This document shows positions 41,803 to 50,981 of a stretch of 64,000 bases of DNA, piece after piece. This DNA is from Caryophanales bacterium (GTDB taxonomy: Bacteria; Bacillota_I; Bacilli_A; RF39; UBA660): assembly GCA_016282375.1 (NCBI GenBank), contig JAEEKI010000014.1, forward strand, positions 21,791-85,790, given 5' to 3'. Position 1 is the stretch's first letter. The number at the start of each line of letters is the position of its first letter. The notes under the pieces are model-generated. The model saw only the letters and a list, made by a program, of their open reading frames with translations. It was not told where the DNA came from and ran no database searches. Made by a program: the position numbers and the translations under genes.

Positions 41803-44187
41803 TTATTTTTTGCGATTAGGTACCAAACACAAATTTAATGGTTTAATATCTTCTGGTTGACGATTTTGGAAAAACATTTTATTTTTTTTAATCATTTCAT
41901 ATATTTTAATAACTTCTTTGGTTTTATTTGGACTTTTTTCAACAGATTTTAAGAAAGTATCGCCCTTTTCAAGATCACCTTGTATATAAAAACCTCTTGC
42001 ATAAATAAGTTTTACTAAATAAATTTGTTCATCAGATAATTCCAAAGCTTGGCAAGCACTCTCCACATCCAAACCTGATGCTAAAATAAAATCATTAATT
42101 TCTTCGAAATTGTCAATACCATAATTATCATTAACATCTTTATATGCATATGCACTACGATCATCACCAATTATTTGACCCTTGATTTTTATAATCAATT
42201 CTGTATAGTCAAAATCACTATTATTTTGTTTAGATAGATAATTAGCTATCGTTAAGTAATCAACCGCTAATTCAAGCATACCCTTTTTCATATAAGCAAG
42301 CCCTAATTTAGCATAAACAATTGAACGTGGTTCTTTAAAAAGACCCAAAAGGAATAAATTGTTCTTAATGCTTTCATCATAATTACCATTTGCATAAGCG
42401 TTATTGCCATTATCCATTATTTTATTAACATTAACCCATTTTTCAATCGTAGGATTAAATCTTAAAACCAAACGTTTTTGACCATCATCTTCAATAATAG
42501 ACATTGCTATATCTTGGTATTCATTCAGTTCAATTAATTGATTAATTCTCTCTTCAGACATGGGTTCTAAGAGGATAATTCCTCCATTTTGATATAGTTT
42601 CTCGTGATATGATGCTAATATCTCTTCATCACTTAATGGTTCTTTAGCCTCTTCTAATTCATCTTCTTCATCAAGCATTTCAACTTCCTTCGAAGGAACA
42701 GAAGCTTGATTAATAGTTTCTTCAAATGTCTTTAAAATGGTATTTTCTGGTTCTTTGCCGATGGCCTCTTCGACGTCATCAAGGATTTTTCTTAATGCAC
42801 CAGTAATAATACATTCTTGGCCTATCTTTTTGATATTACTAAAAATATCTAAATAAATTCTAGCTTGAGCAAATTTACCTTGAACTAAATAGGAATAAAA
42901 ACTATAAAGAAAACTTGAAAATTCAATTTTAGCGCTACCATTACTTAGCATTGATAAAACGGACATAGTTTTAACAAAATCATTATCATTTTCTAATAGA
43001 CTAATTTTAATTAAATCAACAACTAAAAATTCATACTCACTTCTTTGCACACTTGCAAGATAGTTTCTTATAGTTTTTATAGCTTGTTGATAATCTTTAT
43101 TTGTTAATAACGTAGTTATCTCAGAGAATAATACTTCTTCATTATCCTCATTATTAATTAAACCTTCATTTACAAACGATTGTTGCTTTTTAATATTTTG
43201 AATAAGATTACAAATGGCATTTAGCATTAAATAAATTGCATTACTATTATTATCAACATTATTAGTTTTATTATAATCGATACTCATTTTCAAAGCAGTT
43301 TCAAAGTCATTATTATCAATAGTTCTAAATATGTCCAAACTAGGACTTTGAATCATGATTGGTATTTTAGATGTTTCATATATATCTAGATAAATATCAC
43401 ATAATCTTAATGTATATTCATCCATCAAACCTAAATTTTGATGTTCTTTTTTATCTAATAAACAATTAATTACTTCTTCATAATCTTGTTGTTCAATTAA
43501 TTCTAGTATATTATTCTTACGAATATTTTCAATTTCAATTGCTTGTTTTAAAAGGGTTGTTATAATAATATCTTGAAGTTTAGCATTACCACGTTGTTTT
43601 ATTAAATCTCTTATTTGTTTTAAAGCAAAAGAAAACTTTTTTTGTAAAGCTAATAATCTTGCTTTATTTTGAAGTGGTATATCTTGATAACGTGTATCAT
43701 TATCCAAAATATATATATCATCATAACTAACAAATTTAACATATTCTTGATATTTTTCTGGAACATAAGTAATTATACTTAAAAGATATAAATAAAAATT
43801 ATAGTCTTGATTATAATAAACATTATCAGATTGAACTAATGAATCATATAGTTCAAAAGCCCGAGTGTAATCTTCTGCTTGAATGCTTCGTAAAAAAAGT
43901 TGAAAGGTTGCACCTAAATGATTTGGATCTAATTCATGGCATTTTTCAAAGCAGATATCGGATTCATTAAAACGTCTTTCCGCGATTAATTTTTTACCAT
44001 AAAAATACAAGTTTTCAACATCCTTAAATGTATAAAATCCGCTTGGGTGTTGTTCAATTACACCATTTTCAACAAGAGAAGATATGTCTTGTAAATTAAA
44101 ACCATATTCACAAAGTTTTTTAGTGGTTAAAATATCACCAATTAAAACTCCTGAATAAAGATTATTTAACACTACTTTATTAATCAC
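41803..44187 (-). CDS. TPR-repeat protein with N-terminal wHTH-like segment (794 aa), element 2 cargo
   Basis: GDILTTKKLCEYGFNLQDISSLVENGVIEQHPSGFYTFKD followed by TPR-like repeats (IAERRFNESDICFEKCHELDPNHLGATFQL; AYANGNYDESIKNNLFLLG). Confidence 0.6.
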   Translation of the reverse strand: MINKVVLNNLYSGVLIGDILTTKKLCEYGFNLQDISSLVENGVIEQHPSGFYTFKDVENLYFYGKKLIAERRFNESDICFEKCHELDPNHLGATFQLFLRSIQAEDYTRAFELYDSLVQSDNVYYNQDYNFYLYLLSIITYVPEKYQEYVKFVSYDDIYILDNDTRYQDIPLQNKARLLALQKKFSFALKQIRDLIKQRGNAKLQDIIITTLLKQAIEIENIRKNNILELIEQQDYEEVINCLLDKKEHQNLGLMDEYTLRLCDIYLDIYETSKIPIMIQSPSLDIFRTIDNNDFETALKMSIDYNKTNNVDNNSNAIYLMLNAICNLIQNIKKQQSFVNEGLINNEDNEEVLFSEITTLLTNKDYQQAIKTIRNYLASVQRSEYEFLVVDLIKISLLENDNDFVKTMSVLSMLSNGSAKIEFSSFLYSFYSYLVQGKFAQARIYLDIFSNIKKIGQECIITGALRKILDDVEEAIGKEPENTILKTFEETINQASVPSKEVEMLDEEDELEEAKEPLSDEEILASYHEKLYQNGGIILLEPMSEERINQLIELNEYQDIAMSIIEDDGQKRLVLRFNPTIEKWVNVNKIMDNGNNAYANGNYDESIKNNLFLLGLFKEPRSIVYAKLGLAYMKKGMLELAVDYLTIANYLSKQNNSDFDYTELIIKIKGQIIGDDRSAYAYKDVNDNYGIDNFEEINDFILASGLDVESACQALELSDEQIYLVKLIYARGFYIQGDLEKGDTFLKSVEKSPNKTKEVIKIYEMIKKNKMFFQNRQPEDIKPLNLCLVPNRKK

Positions 44188-44190
44188 CTA

Positions 44191-45192
44191 TTACACCCCC
44201 TTACTTCTTTTTAATTTTAGTTCTTCACTGGTATTTAATCCTTCTTTATTAAACTCATCAGATAATTTCACAGGATACATGGTAATAATATTATTTGTAC
44301 CAATCATGGTAGTAACACATACATCATTTGTTACTTCATCATTCTTATAACCAACTGGTCGATCTAAACGGAAGCGATACATATCGGATAGTTCAAAGTG
44401 ATTGCCGTTCATTTCCTTAATAATATCTCGAGCATCAGCAAGTAATCTTCTTGTATTAAGATCTTTGAAAAAACAACCTGTTGTATAGCGATCTCCTTGG
44501 TTTTTATGCCGGTCGATATGTTCAAGAAGCGCACGATCATTAGAGCATAAAACTTGGAAAATATAGCCATCAAGATAGATACCATCTTGAATTTCAAGAT
44601 TGGATATTCCTAACAAATATTCAACATAATTTAAATTAACTTTATAGTGTTGAAGTAATTCTGGCGTGGCATTACTTTTATCAAATGATTTTAATAGTCT
44701 TAATGCTTCTTCATAGTTTTTTTGATAAATATTCATAAATATTAAACCAAATGTTGCTTGAATGTATGTATCTGGATTAAATTGTAATGTTTGAAACATC
44801 TTTTTAGCTATAGCATAGTCTCCAGTTTGAAAGTTTAACTTAGCAAGTGCTAAAAGGGATTTATATTGCATAGAAACATCGTCCATACAAATACCATAAC
44901 TCATCTTACTATGTTCAAAATTGCTCTCAACTGTATCTAAAAGGCCTTTGGCTTGAAATAATAAAGCACCACTTTGGTCAGTAACATAAGTATTAACTAA
45001 TTCACGCGCTTGGTCATACTTTCCTTCTTTAATGTCGAGTTTAATTAGTTTTGCTATTACGGCTTCACGATACTCTTCATCGTTTATGGCAATATTAAAC
45101 CAATAACGTGCCTTCTCTGACTCATCATTTACTAAACACCATATACCATTCCGAAAAGCTGCCTTTGTGTCACATTCATTTTCTAATGCCAT
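44191..45192 (-). CDS. TPR-repeat protein (333 aa), element 2 cargo
   Basis: KARYWFNIAINDEEYREAVIAKLIKLDIKEGKYDQARELV and further TPR-like repeats; 3 nt from the downstream TPR gene. Confidence 0.6.
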   Translation of the reverse strand: MALENECDTKAAFRNGIWCLVNDESEKARYWFNIAINDEEYREAVIAKLIKLDIKEGKYDQARELVNTYVTDQSGALLFQAKGLLDTVESNFEHSKMSYGICMDDVSMQYKSLLALAKLNFQTGDYAIAKKMFQTLQFNPDTYIQATFGLIFMNIYQKNYEEALRLLKSFDKSNATPELLQHYKVNLNYVEYLLGISNLEIQDGIYLDGYIFQVLCSNDRALLEHIDRHKNQGDRYTTGCFFKDLNTRRLLADARDIIKEMNGNHFELSDMYRFRLDRPVGYKNDEVTNDVCVTTMIGTNNIITMYPVKLSDEFNKEGLNTSEELKLKRSKGV

Positions 45193-45304
45193 ATTAATCC
45201 CCCCTCAAATGCCTAATATCATACATTATTTTGGCTAAAAAAGCAACCTAAGGCATATTTTTTAGCATACATTTAGTATTTAAAAAATAGAATTTTAAAG
45301 AATT

Positions 45305-45415
45305 ATGAAATACCAAGTTATTGATAAAATAGATAGTAATATAAACGAAAAAGACTTAAAAATGATTATTAATCAAAAAATATATCGGATTATTCATGAG
45401 TCTTTGGATGACTAA
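45305..45415 (+). CDS. Small ORF immediately upstream of the element 2 recombinase (36 aa)
   Basis: MKYQVIDKIDSNINEKDLKMIINQKIYRIIHESLDD*; absent from the supplied ORF track; 14 nt before the recombinase ATG. Confidence 0.5.
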   Translation: MKYQVIDKIDSNINEKDLKMIINQKIYRIIHESLDD

Positions 45416-45429
45416 CAAGGAGCCTATCA

Positions 45430-46914
45430 ATGCAAAAAGTTGGCATTTATTTAAGACTATCTAACGAAGATAGTGATAAAAAAGACAATTGCAGTGAATC
45501 AATAAAAAATCAAAGAAATATGTTAAAACAATATCTTAATAATCATCCAGAATTTATCCTATTTGATGAATATTGTGATGAGGATTTATCCGGAGCAGGA
45601 ACTTATCGTCCTGAATTTGAAAGATTAATCAAAGACTGTGAAAAGCATAAAATAGATGTCGTATTATGTAAAAGTCAGTCAAGGTTTTCCAGAGATATGG
45701 AGATTATTGAGAAATATCTTCATAATAAGTTTAAAGAATGGCATATTCGTTTTATTGGACTTGCTGATAATGCTGATACAAATAGCATTGGTAATAAAAA
45801 AGCCCGCCAGATTAATGGCTTAGTTAATGAATGGTTTTTAGAGGATGTTTCTAATAATATTCGTAGTGCTTTATCTTCCAAAATGCAACAAGGTGAATTA
45901 ATTGCTCCCTTTGCCCCATTTGGCTATGATATTTCTAAAGAAAACAACAATAAATTAGTTATTGATCCCATTGCTTCCCAAATTGTTAAACAAATATTTA
46001 ATCTTTATCTAAAAGGTTTTGGTTATACTAATATAGCTAATTACTTAAATAAACAAGATATCCCATGTCCATCAAAATATAAATATCAAAAAAAGATTAA
46101 ATTAAATGTCGTTAGCACTAAACCTCGTGAATTAATTAAATGGAACCCTAATGCTATTAAAAATATACTCCAAAATGAGGTTTATATCGGTAACTTAGTT
46201 CAAGGAAAAAGAACTACAGTTAGTTATAAAAATCATCATATATATAAAAAAGATTCCCAAAAATGGATACGAGTATTAAATACTCATGATAATATAATTG
46301 ATGAAAGTACTTTTATAAGTGTTCAAAAACTTATTCATGAAAGGACAAAGCCCCTTAAAAAGACAGGAATGGTTCATCTTTTCTCTGGTAAAGTCTATTG
46401 TGAAAATAATCATCTCTTACGGAAAAAGAATTCTTCAAAATACACTTATTTAACTTGTGAATATCATAAGTTATCTATACGTTATGATGAACTATCTTCT
46501 ATTGTTCTTTTATCTATTAATAAACTAGTTAAAAAATATTATGATAAAAATATAATATTAGAAATTGAGTCTCATTCAAAAGAAATAAATATTTTAGAAC
46601 AGCAAATATTACTTATTAAAAAAAAGATAAACAAGAGTGATTTTTATTTACAAAGCCTTTATGAAGATAAAGTTCAAAAGTTAATAGATACAGAACAATT
46701 TAGAATTCTTATTACTCAGTATAATGAAGAAAAACAATTATATGAAAAAGAACTACAGAATCTTTATCAAAAAATTAATAATTATCGTAAAAAAATAGAT
46801 ACTATTTATACTTATCACCCATTTAAATCTTTAAATAAAATAATTGTTGATGAATTTGTGGATAAAATTTATCTTTTTAAGGATAAAACAATTAAAATAA
46901 TCTGGAATTTTTAG
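45430..46914 (+). CDS. Large serine recombinase of element 2
   Basis: VGIYLRLSNEDSDKKDNCSESIKNQRNML, YCDEDLSGAGTYRPEFERLIKDCE, VLCKSQSRFSRDMEIIEKYL; C-terminal coiled coil. Confidence 0.94.
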   Translation: MQKVGIYLRLSNEDSDKKDNCSESIKNQRNMLKQYLNNHPEFILFDEYCDEDLSGAGTYRPEFERLIKDCEKHKIDVVLCKSQSRFSRDMEIIEKYLHNKFKEWHIRFIGLADNADTNSIGNKKARQINGLVNEWFLEDVSNNIRSALSSKMQQGELIAPFAPFGYDISKENNNKLVIDPIASQIVKQIFNLYLKGFGYTNIANYLNKQDIPCPSKYKYQKKIKLNVVSTKPRELIKWNPNAIKNILQNEVYIGNLVQGKRTTVSYKNHHIYKKDSQKWIRVLNTHDNIIDESTFISVQKLIHERTKPLKKTGMVHLFSGKVYCENNHLLRKKNSSKYTYLTCEYHKLSIRYDELSSIVLLSINKLVKKYYDKNIILEIESHSKEINILEQQILLIKKKINKSDFYLQSLYEDKVQKLIDTEQFRILITQYNEEKQLYEKELQNLYQKINNYRKKIDTIYTYHPFKSLNKIIVDEFVDKIYLFKDKTIKIIWNF

Positions 46915-46917
46915 TGT

Positions 46918-46933
46918 CTTGATAATATTCAAG
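46918..46933 (-). repeat. Element 2 right internal inverted repeat (attP half-site)
   Basis: cttgataatattcaag versus reverse complement of the left end cttgataaaatacaag. Confidence 0.75.
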
Positions 46934-46937
46934 GAGT

Positions 46938-47268
46938 GGCTTTAATCAGAACACTAGCCACTAAACCAGATTTACTTCTTTTAGATGAACCCTTTTGTGC
47001 ATTAGATTATCAGTCCCGTTTAAAAGTCTCTGAAGATGTTTATAAGATTATTAAAAATGAACAAAAGAGTGCTATTATGATTACACATGATATAGCGGAA
47101 GCTATTAGTTTAAGTGATACCATCTATGTTTTTTCTAAAAGGCCTGCTACTGTTAAAAAGAAATATCAAATTAGTCTTTCAAATACTTCACCGATTGAAA
47201 AACGTCAAAATCCAGAATTTGTTAATTATTATGAAAAAATATGGAGGGATTTAGATGTATCCATCTAA
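46938..47268 (+). pseudogene. 3' part of the interrupted ABC transporter ATPase
   Basis: ALIRTLATKPDLLLLDEPFCALDYQSRLKVSEDVYKII...SAIMITHDIAEAISLSD: Walker B, D-loop and H-loop that are missing from the 5' fragment. Confidence 0.92.
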
Positions 47269-48046
47269 GAAGCAAAAACTATTTATTAGAAAATATAAAC
47301 AAACAAAAATAATTATTCTATTTAGTCAGTTATTTTTGACATTGATATTAATTATTGGTTGGGAAGTACTTTCTCAAAAAGGAATTATCAATAGTTTTAT
47401 ATATTCAAGTCCTTCCAAAATAATTATGACAATCAGAAGTTTAATCGAAACACATAATCTATGGCCACATATCTTAACCACTTTATATGAAGTATTAATT
47501 GCTTTTATGTTAGGAACTATTTTAGGTTTTATTATATCAATTATCTTTTATATCTATCCCATCATTAGTAAAATACTTGATCCCTTTTTAACAATTTTAA
47601 ACTCTCTACCCAAAGTCGCCTTAGGCCCTATTATAATTATCATTGCTGGAGCTAATACTAAAAGTATTATTTTAATGGCTTTATTAATCAATTTAATTAT
47701 CAGTATAACAACTATCTATAATGGTTTTATTGCCATCGACGAAACAAAAATCAAATTATTTAAATCTTATCAGGCAACTAAATTGCAAACTTTAAAATAT
47801 TTAATTATTCCTAGTTCTTATCAATTTATAATATCAAGTCTTAAAATAAATATTTCAATGACCTTGATTGGAGTTATTACAGGTGAATTTTTAGTTAGTC
47901 AAAAAGGAATTGGTTACTTAATTATTTATGGAACCCAAGTTTTTAATCTAAATTTAGTTATGTCAGGAATATTTATCTTATTAATTATATCTTTTATTAT
48001 TTATAAATTAGTTATTGTTTTAGAAAAGAGATTATGCCATAAATAA
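47255..48046 (+). CDS. SsuC/ThiX-type ABC transporter permease
   Basis: LWPHILTTLYEVLIAFMLGTILGFIIS; EAA-like loop SYQATKLQTLKYLIIPSSYQFIISSLKI; overlaps the ATPase 3' end. Confidence 0.88.
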   Translation: MYPSKKQKLFIRKYKQTKIIILFSQLFLTLILIIGWEVLSQKGIINSFIYSSPSKIIMTIRSLIETHNLWPHILTTLYEVLIAFMLGTILGFIISIIFYIYPIISKILDPFLTILNSLPKVALGPIIIIIAGANTKSIILMALLINLIISITTIYNGFIAIDETKIKLFKSYQATKLQTLKYLIIPSSYQFIISSLKINISMTLIGVITGEFLVSQKGIGYLIIYGTQVFNLNLVMSGIFILLIISFIIYKLVIVLEKRLCHK

Positions 48047-48120
48047 TCTTTTTTTATGCTATCTTAACTTGTTAAACGCATGGAAAATAGGTATAATAAT
48101 AGAATAAGACAGGTGAATGA

Positions 48121-49749
48121 ATGAAAAAAGATTCTTTTATAAAGGGAGCAATGGTTGCTACTCTATGTATCGTATTTAGTAAGATACTTGGAATTATTTA
48201 TGTTATTCCTTTTCACTCGATTATTGATACTAACGGTCGAGCTTTATATAGTTATGCTTATAATATGTACACACTTTTTTTAAATTTTTCCACCGTAGGT
48301 ATTCCCCTTGCCATTAGTAAACTTGTTAGTGAATACCATTCTTTAGGTTACGAGGATGCCAAAAAACGAACTTATCATATTGCCCTTCAGTTAACCTTCA
48401 TTATGGCGATTATTTCCACCGTTGCTCTAGTGGTTTTGGCACCAATAATTGCCCAAGAGATTATTGGCGACATTGAAGGTGGAAATACTATCGAAGATAT
48501 AATCTTTGTTTTAAGAATCTCGGCAAGTGCTATTTTATTTGTTACCATGTTAAGTGGTTTACGAGGATATCTTCAAGGTCATAAATACATTACAGCTTCT
48601 TCGATTAGTCAAGTTATTGAACAATTTATTAGAGTTATTGTCATTATCGTTGGTAGTTTTATTGCTATGAAATTATGGGGTACGAAAGAAGCTGTAGGTA
48701 TTGCCGTCTTTGGAGCAACTGCCGGTAGTATCGCTGCCCTTATCTTCCTTGAAATCTTGATGATCAAGGAACGAAAGAAAGTTTACAAACATAATTTAAC
48801 CGAAGAAGAACAGAAATTAACGAATAAGTATCTTTTAAAACAATTAATTACCTACACGATTCCCTTTGTAGTGGTATCAGTAGCGGTATCATTATTTAAC
48901 ACTATTGATATGTTAAACATTGTCAAGCCACTTGTAAAGTATGGTAAGTTTACAGCTCAAGAAGCTGAAATGATTTTATCGATTATTTCAACATGGGGAG
49001 CAAAATTAAATAGTATTGTAACCTCTATCGCAGCTGGAATTGTGGTAGCGGTCCTTCCTAATATTACAAGTGATTATGTCAATAAGGATTTTACAGCTAT
49101 TAATGAAAAAGCTAACAAAACAATTCAAATGGTTTTATACTTTGTTATGCCCATGGTATTAGGATTATCTTTTTTATCTAAACCGGTTTGGACAATCTTT
49201 TATGGAAAAAATCTTTTAGCCTCTTCGGTTTTTGCTTATAGTATTTTTACAGCAATATTCTATTCCTTATTCTTAAATATCCATACTATTATGCAATCTT
49301 TATCCAGACAAAAAACGGCGGCTATTGCTATTATTTCGGCCTTAGCAACCAAATATCTTTTAACTGTACCTTTAATAAAATTATTCTCCACGATTAGTTT
49401 CTTAAAACCATATTATGGATCTGTAAGTGCCACTATCTTATCTTATATTGTCGCTATTACCATCTGTCTAATGGATTTACATAAGAACTTACATTTATCT
49501 TTTAAAGACACATTAAATAAAGTCTTAAAATTAATTATTTCTTGTCTAATTATGTATCTAGTACTATTAGTAATGAAACAATTTGTATCCCTTACTGGTG
49601 GCAGAATGTATTCATGTATTATCGTAGCGGTCAATGCTTGTGTTGGTGGTTTAATTTATTTACTAGTTACTGTCAAAATGGGATTATTTAATAGCATCTT
49701 TGGGGTTTCACCAATTTCATTTGTGAAAATGATTTTAAGGAGGAAATAA
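48121..49749 (+). CDS. MATE/MOP-superfamily flippase (SpoVB/MurJ-like)
   Basis: 12+ TM protein; GAMVATLCIVFSKILGIIYVIPFHSIIDTNGRALYSYAYNMYTLFLNFSTVGIPLAISKLVSEY. Confidence 0.85.
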   Translation: MKKDSFIKGAMVATLCIVFSKILGIIYVIPFHSIIDTNGRALYSYAYNMYTLFLNFSTVGIPLAISKLVSEYHSLGYEDAKKRTYHIALQLTFIMAIISTVALVVLAPIIAQEIIGDIEGGNTIEDIIFVLRISASAILFVTMLSGLRGYLQGHKYITASSISQVIEQFIRVIVIIVGSFIAMKLWGTKEAVGIAVFGATAGSIAALIFLEILMIKERKKVYKHNLTEEEQKLTNKYLLKQLITYTIPFVVVSVAVSLFNTIDMLNIVKPLVKYGKFTAQEAEMILSIISTWGAKLNSIVTSIAAGIVVAVLPNITSDYVNKDFTAINEKANKTIQMVLYFVMPMVLGLSFLSKPVWTIFYGKNLLASSVFAYSIFTAIFYSLFLNIHTIMQSLSRQKTAAIAIISALATKYLLTVPLIKLFSTISFLKPYYGSVSATILSYIVAITICLMDLHKNLHLSFKDTLNKVLKLIISCLIMYLVLLVMKQFVSLTGGRMYSCIIVAVNACVGGLIYLLVTVKMGLFNSIFGVSPISFVKMILRRK

Positions 49750-50981
49750 TGGAATTTACCGAATTAACTACTCAAGAATTTATTAATTATTTAAAAGACT
49801 GTCCTTTAAAAACCTTCTTCCAAGATCCAAGGATGGCCGAAATTGGTCAAATGGAAAAATGGGATTCTATTTATCTAGGTGTAAAAAAAGATAACAAAGT
49901 GATTGCCGGTTCACGAATTATGTATACAACTACCCGCTTTAATCAAAAAATCTTTTATTCGCCAAGAGGTTTGCTGTTAGATTATCATAATGATGAATTA
50001 TTAAAGTTTTATATTAATAATCTAAAAAATTACATAAAAAAGCAAAATGGTTATACTCTTCATATAGATCCGATTGTGATGTATAAACAACGAGATATTA
50101 ATGGTGATATTATCGAAGATGGATTTAATAATGAAAAAGTTGTAGATTCTTTAAAAGTTTTGGGGTTCAAACATGATGGCTTTATTACTCATTATGATGT
50201 TACCAAACAAGTAAGATGGTCATTTGAGTTATCTCTTGAAGAAAAAGATGAAAATACCTTACTTAAAGAAATGAATGGTAATACAAGGCGTTCCATTCAA
50301 AAAGCTGAACACCTACAAGTTAAGGTACGAACCCTATCCCGCGAAGAGATTCCTATTTTTAAAGAGATTTGTGATAAAACAAGCGAAAGAAGACATTTTC
50401 GTGAAAGACCTCTTGAGTATTATTATAAAATGTATGATTTATTTAATCCTACGCAAGAAATTGAATATGTCATCGCAGAAGTTGATTTAAAAGATACATT
50501 AAAGGTCCTAGATGATGATTTAGAAAAACTTCAAGAATCAAAACAAAGAGCTATTGAACATAATAAAGCAGGTCAAATAAAAGAATTTACAAGTCAGATT
50601 GAGGATTTAAATAAAAGAATTAAAGAAATAGAAGGCATCATAGAAAGTAATGGTAATCATTTATATTTAGCAACGGCGATGTATATGCTTTATGGTGATG
50701 AAGTTATGTATTATCATGCTGGTGGTTATAAAGAATATATGAGTTTCTTTGGTCAATATCTCATTCAATGGGAAATGATAAAAAAGGCCTTAAGATTACA
50801 AAAAAAAATATATAATTTTTATGGTATTAAAGGTAATTTTGATAAAAATGATCCTGATTATGGTGTATACTTATTTAAAAAAGGATTTAATGGTAATGTT
50901 ATTGAGTATATTGGTGATTTTTATTTACCAATATCATGGTACTATTACCTTCAAAAAATAAGAAAGAAGATGAAAAAATGA
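49749..50981 (+). CDS. FemABX-type peptidyltransferase 1
   Basis: DPRMAEIGQMEKWDSIYLGVKKDNKVIAGSRI, ...KKIYNFYGIKGNFDKNDPDYGVYLFKKGFNGNVIEYIGDFYLPI; coiled-coil insertion. Confidence 0.88.
   Translation: MEFTELTTQEFINYLKDCPLKTFFQDPRMAEIGQMEKWDSIYLGVKKDNKVIAGSRIMYTTTRFNQKIFYSPRGLLLDYHNDELLKFYINNLKNYIKKQNGYTLHIDPIVMYKQRDINGDIIEDGFNNEKVVDSLKVLGFKHDGFITHYDVTKQVRWSFELSLEEKDENTLLKEMNGNTRRSIQKAEHLQVKVRTLSREEIPIFKEICDKTSERRHFRERPLEYYYKMYDLFNPTQEIEYVIAEVDLKDTLKVLDDDLEKLQESKQRAIEHNKAGQIKEFTSQIEDLNKRIKEIEGIIESNGNHLYLATAMYMLYGDEVMYYHAGGYKEYMSFFGQYLIQWEMIKKALRLQKKIYNFYGIKGNFDKNDPDYGVYLFKKGFNGNVIEYIGDFYLPISWYYYLQKIRKKMKK

Larger units (their letters stand above)
41753..46937. mobile_element. Element 2: ~5.2 kb large-serine-recombinase element with TPR-protein cargo
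   Basis: Splits an ABC ATPase just after SGGMKQKV; shared GT at 41751-41752 and 46936-46937; 16-bp near-perfect inverted repeats (14/16), each 2 nt from GT; recombinase at the right end; removal restores a 247-aa ORF. Confidence 0.9.
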
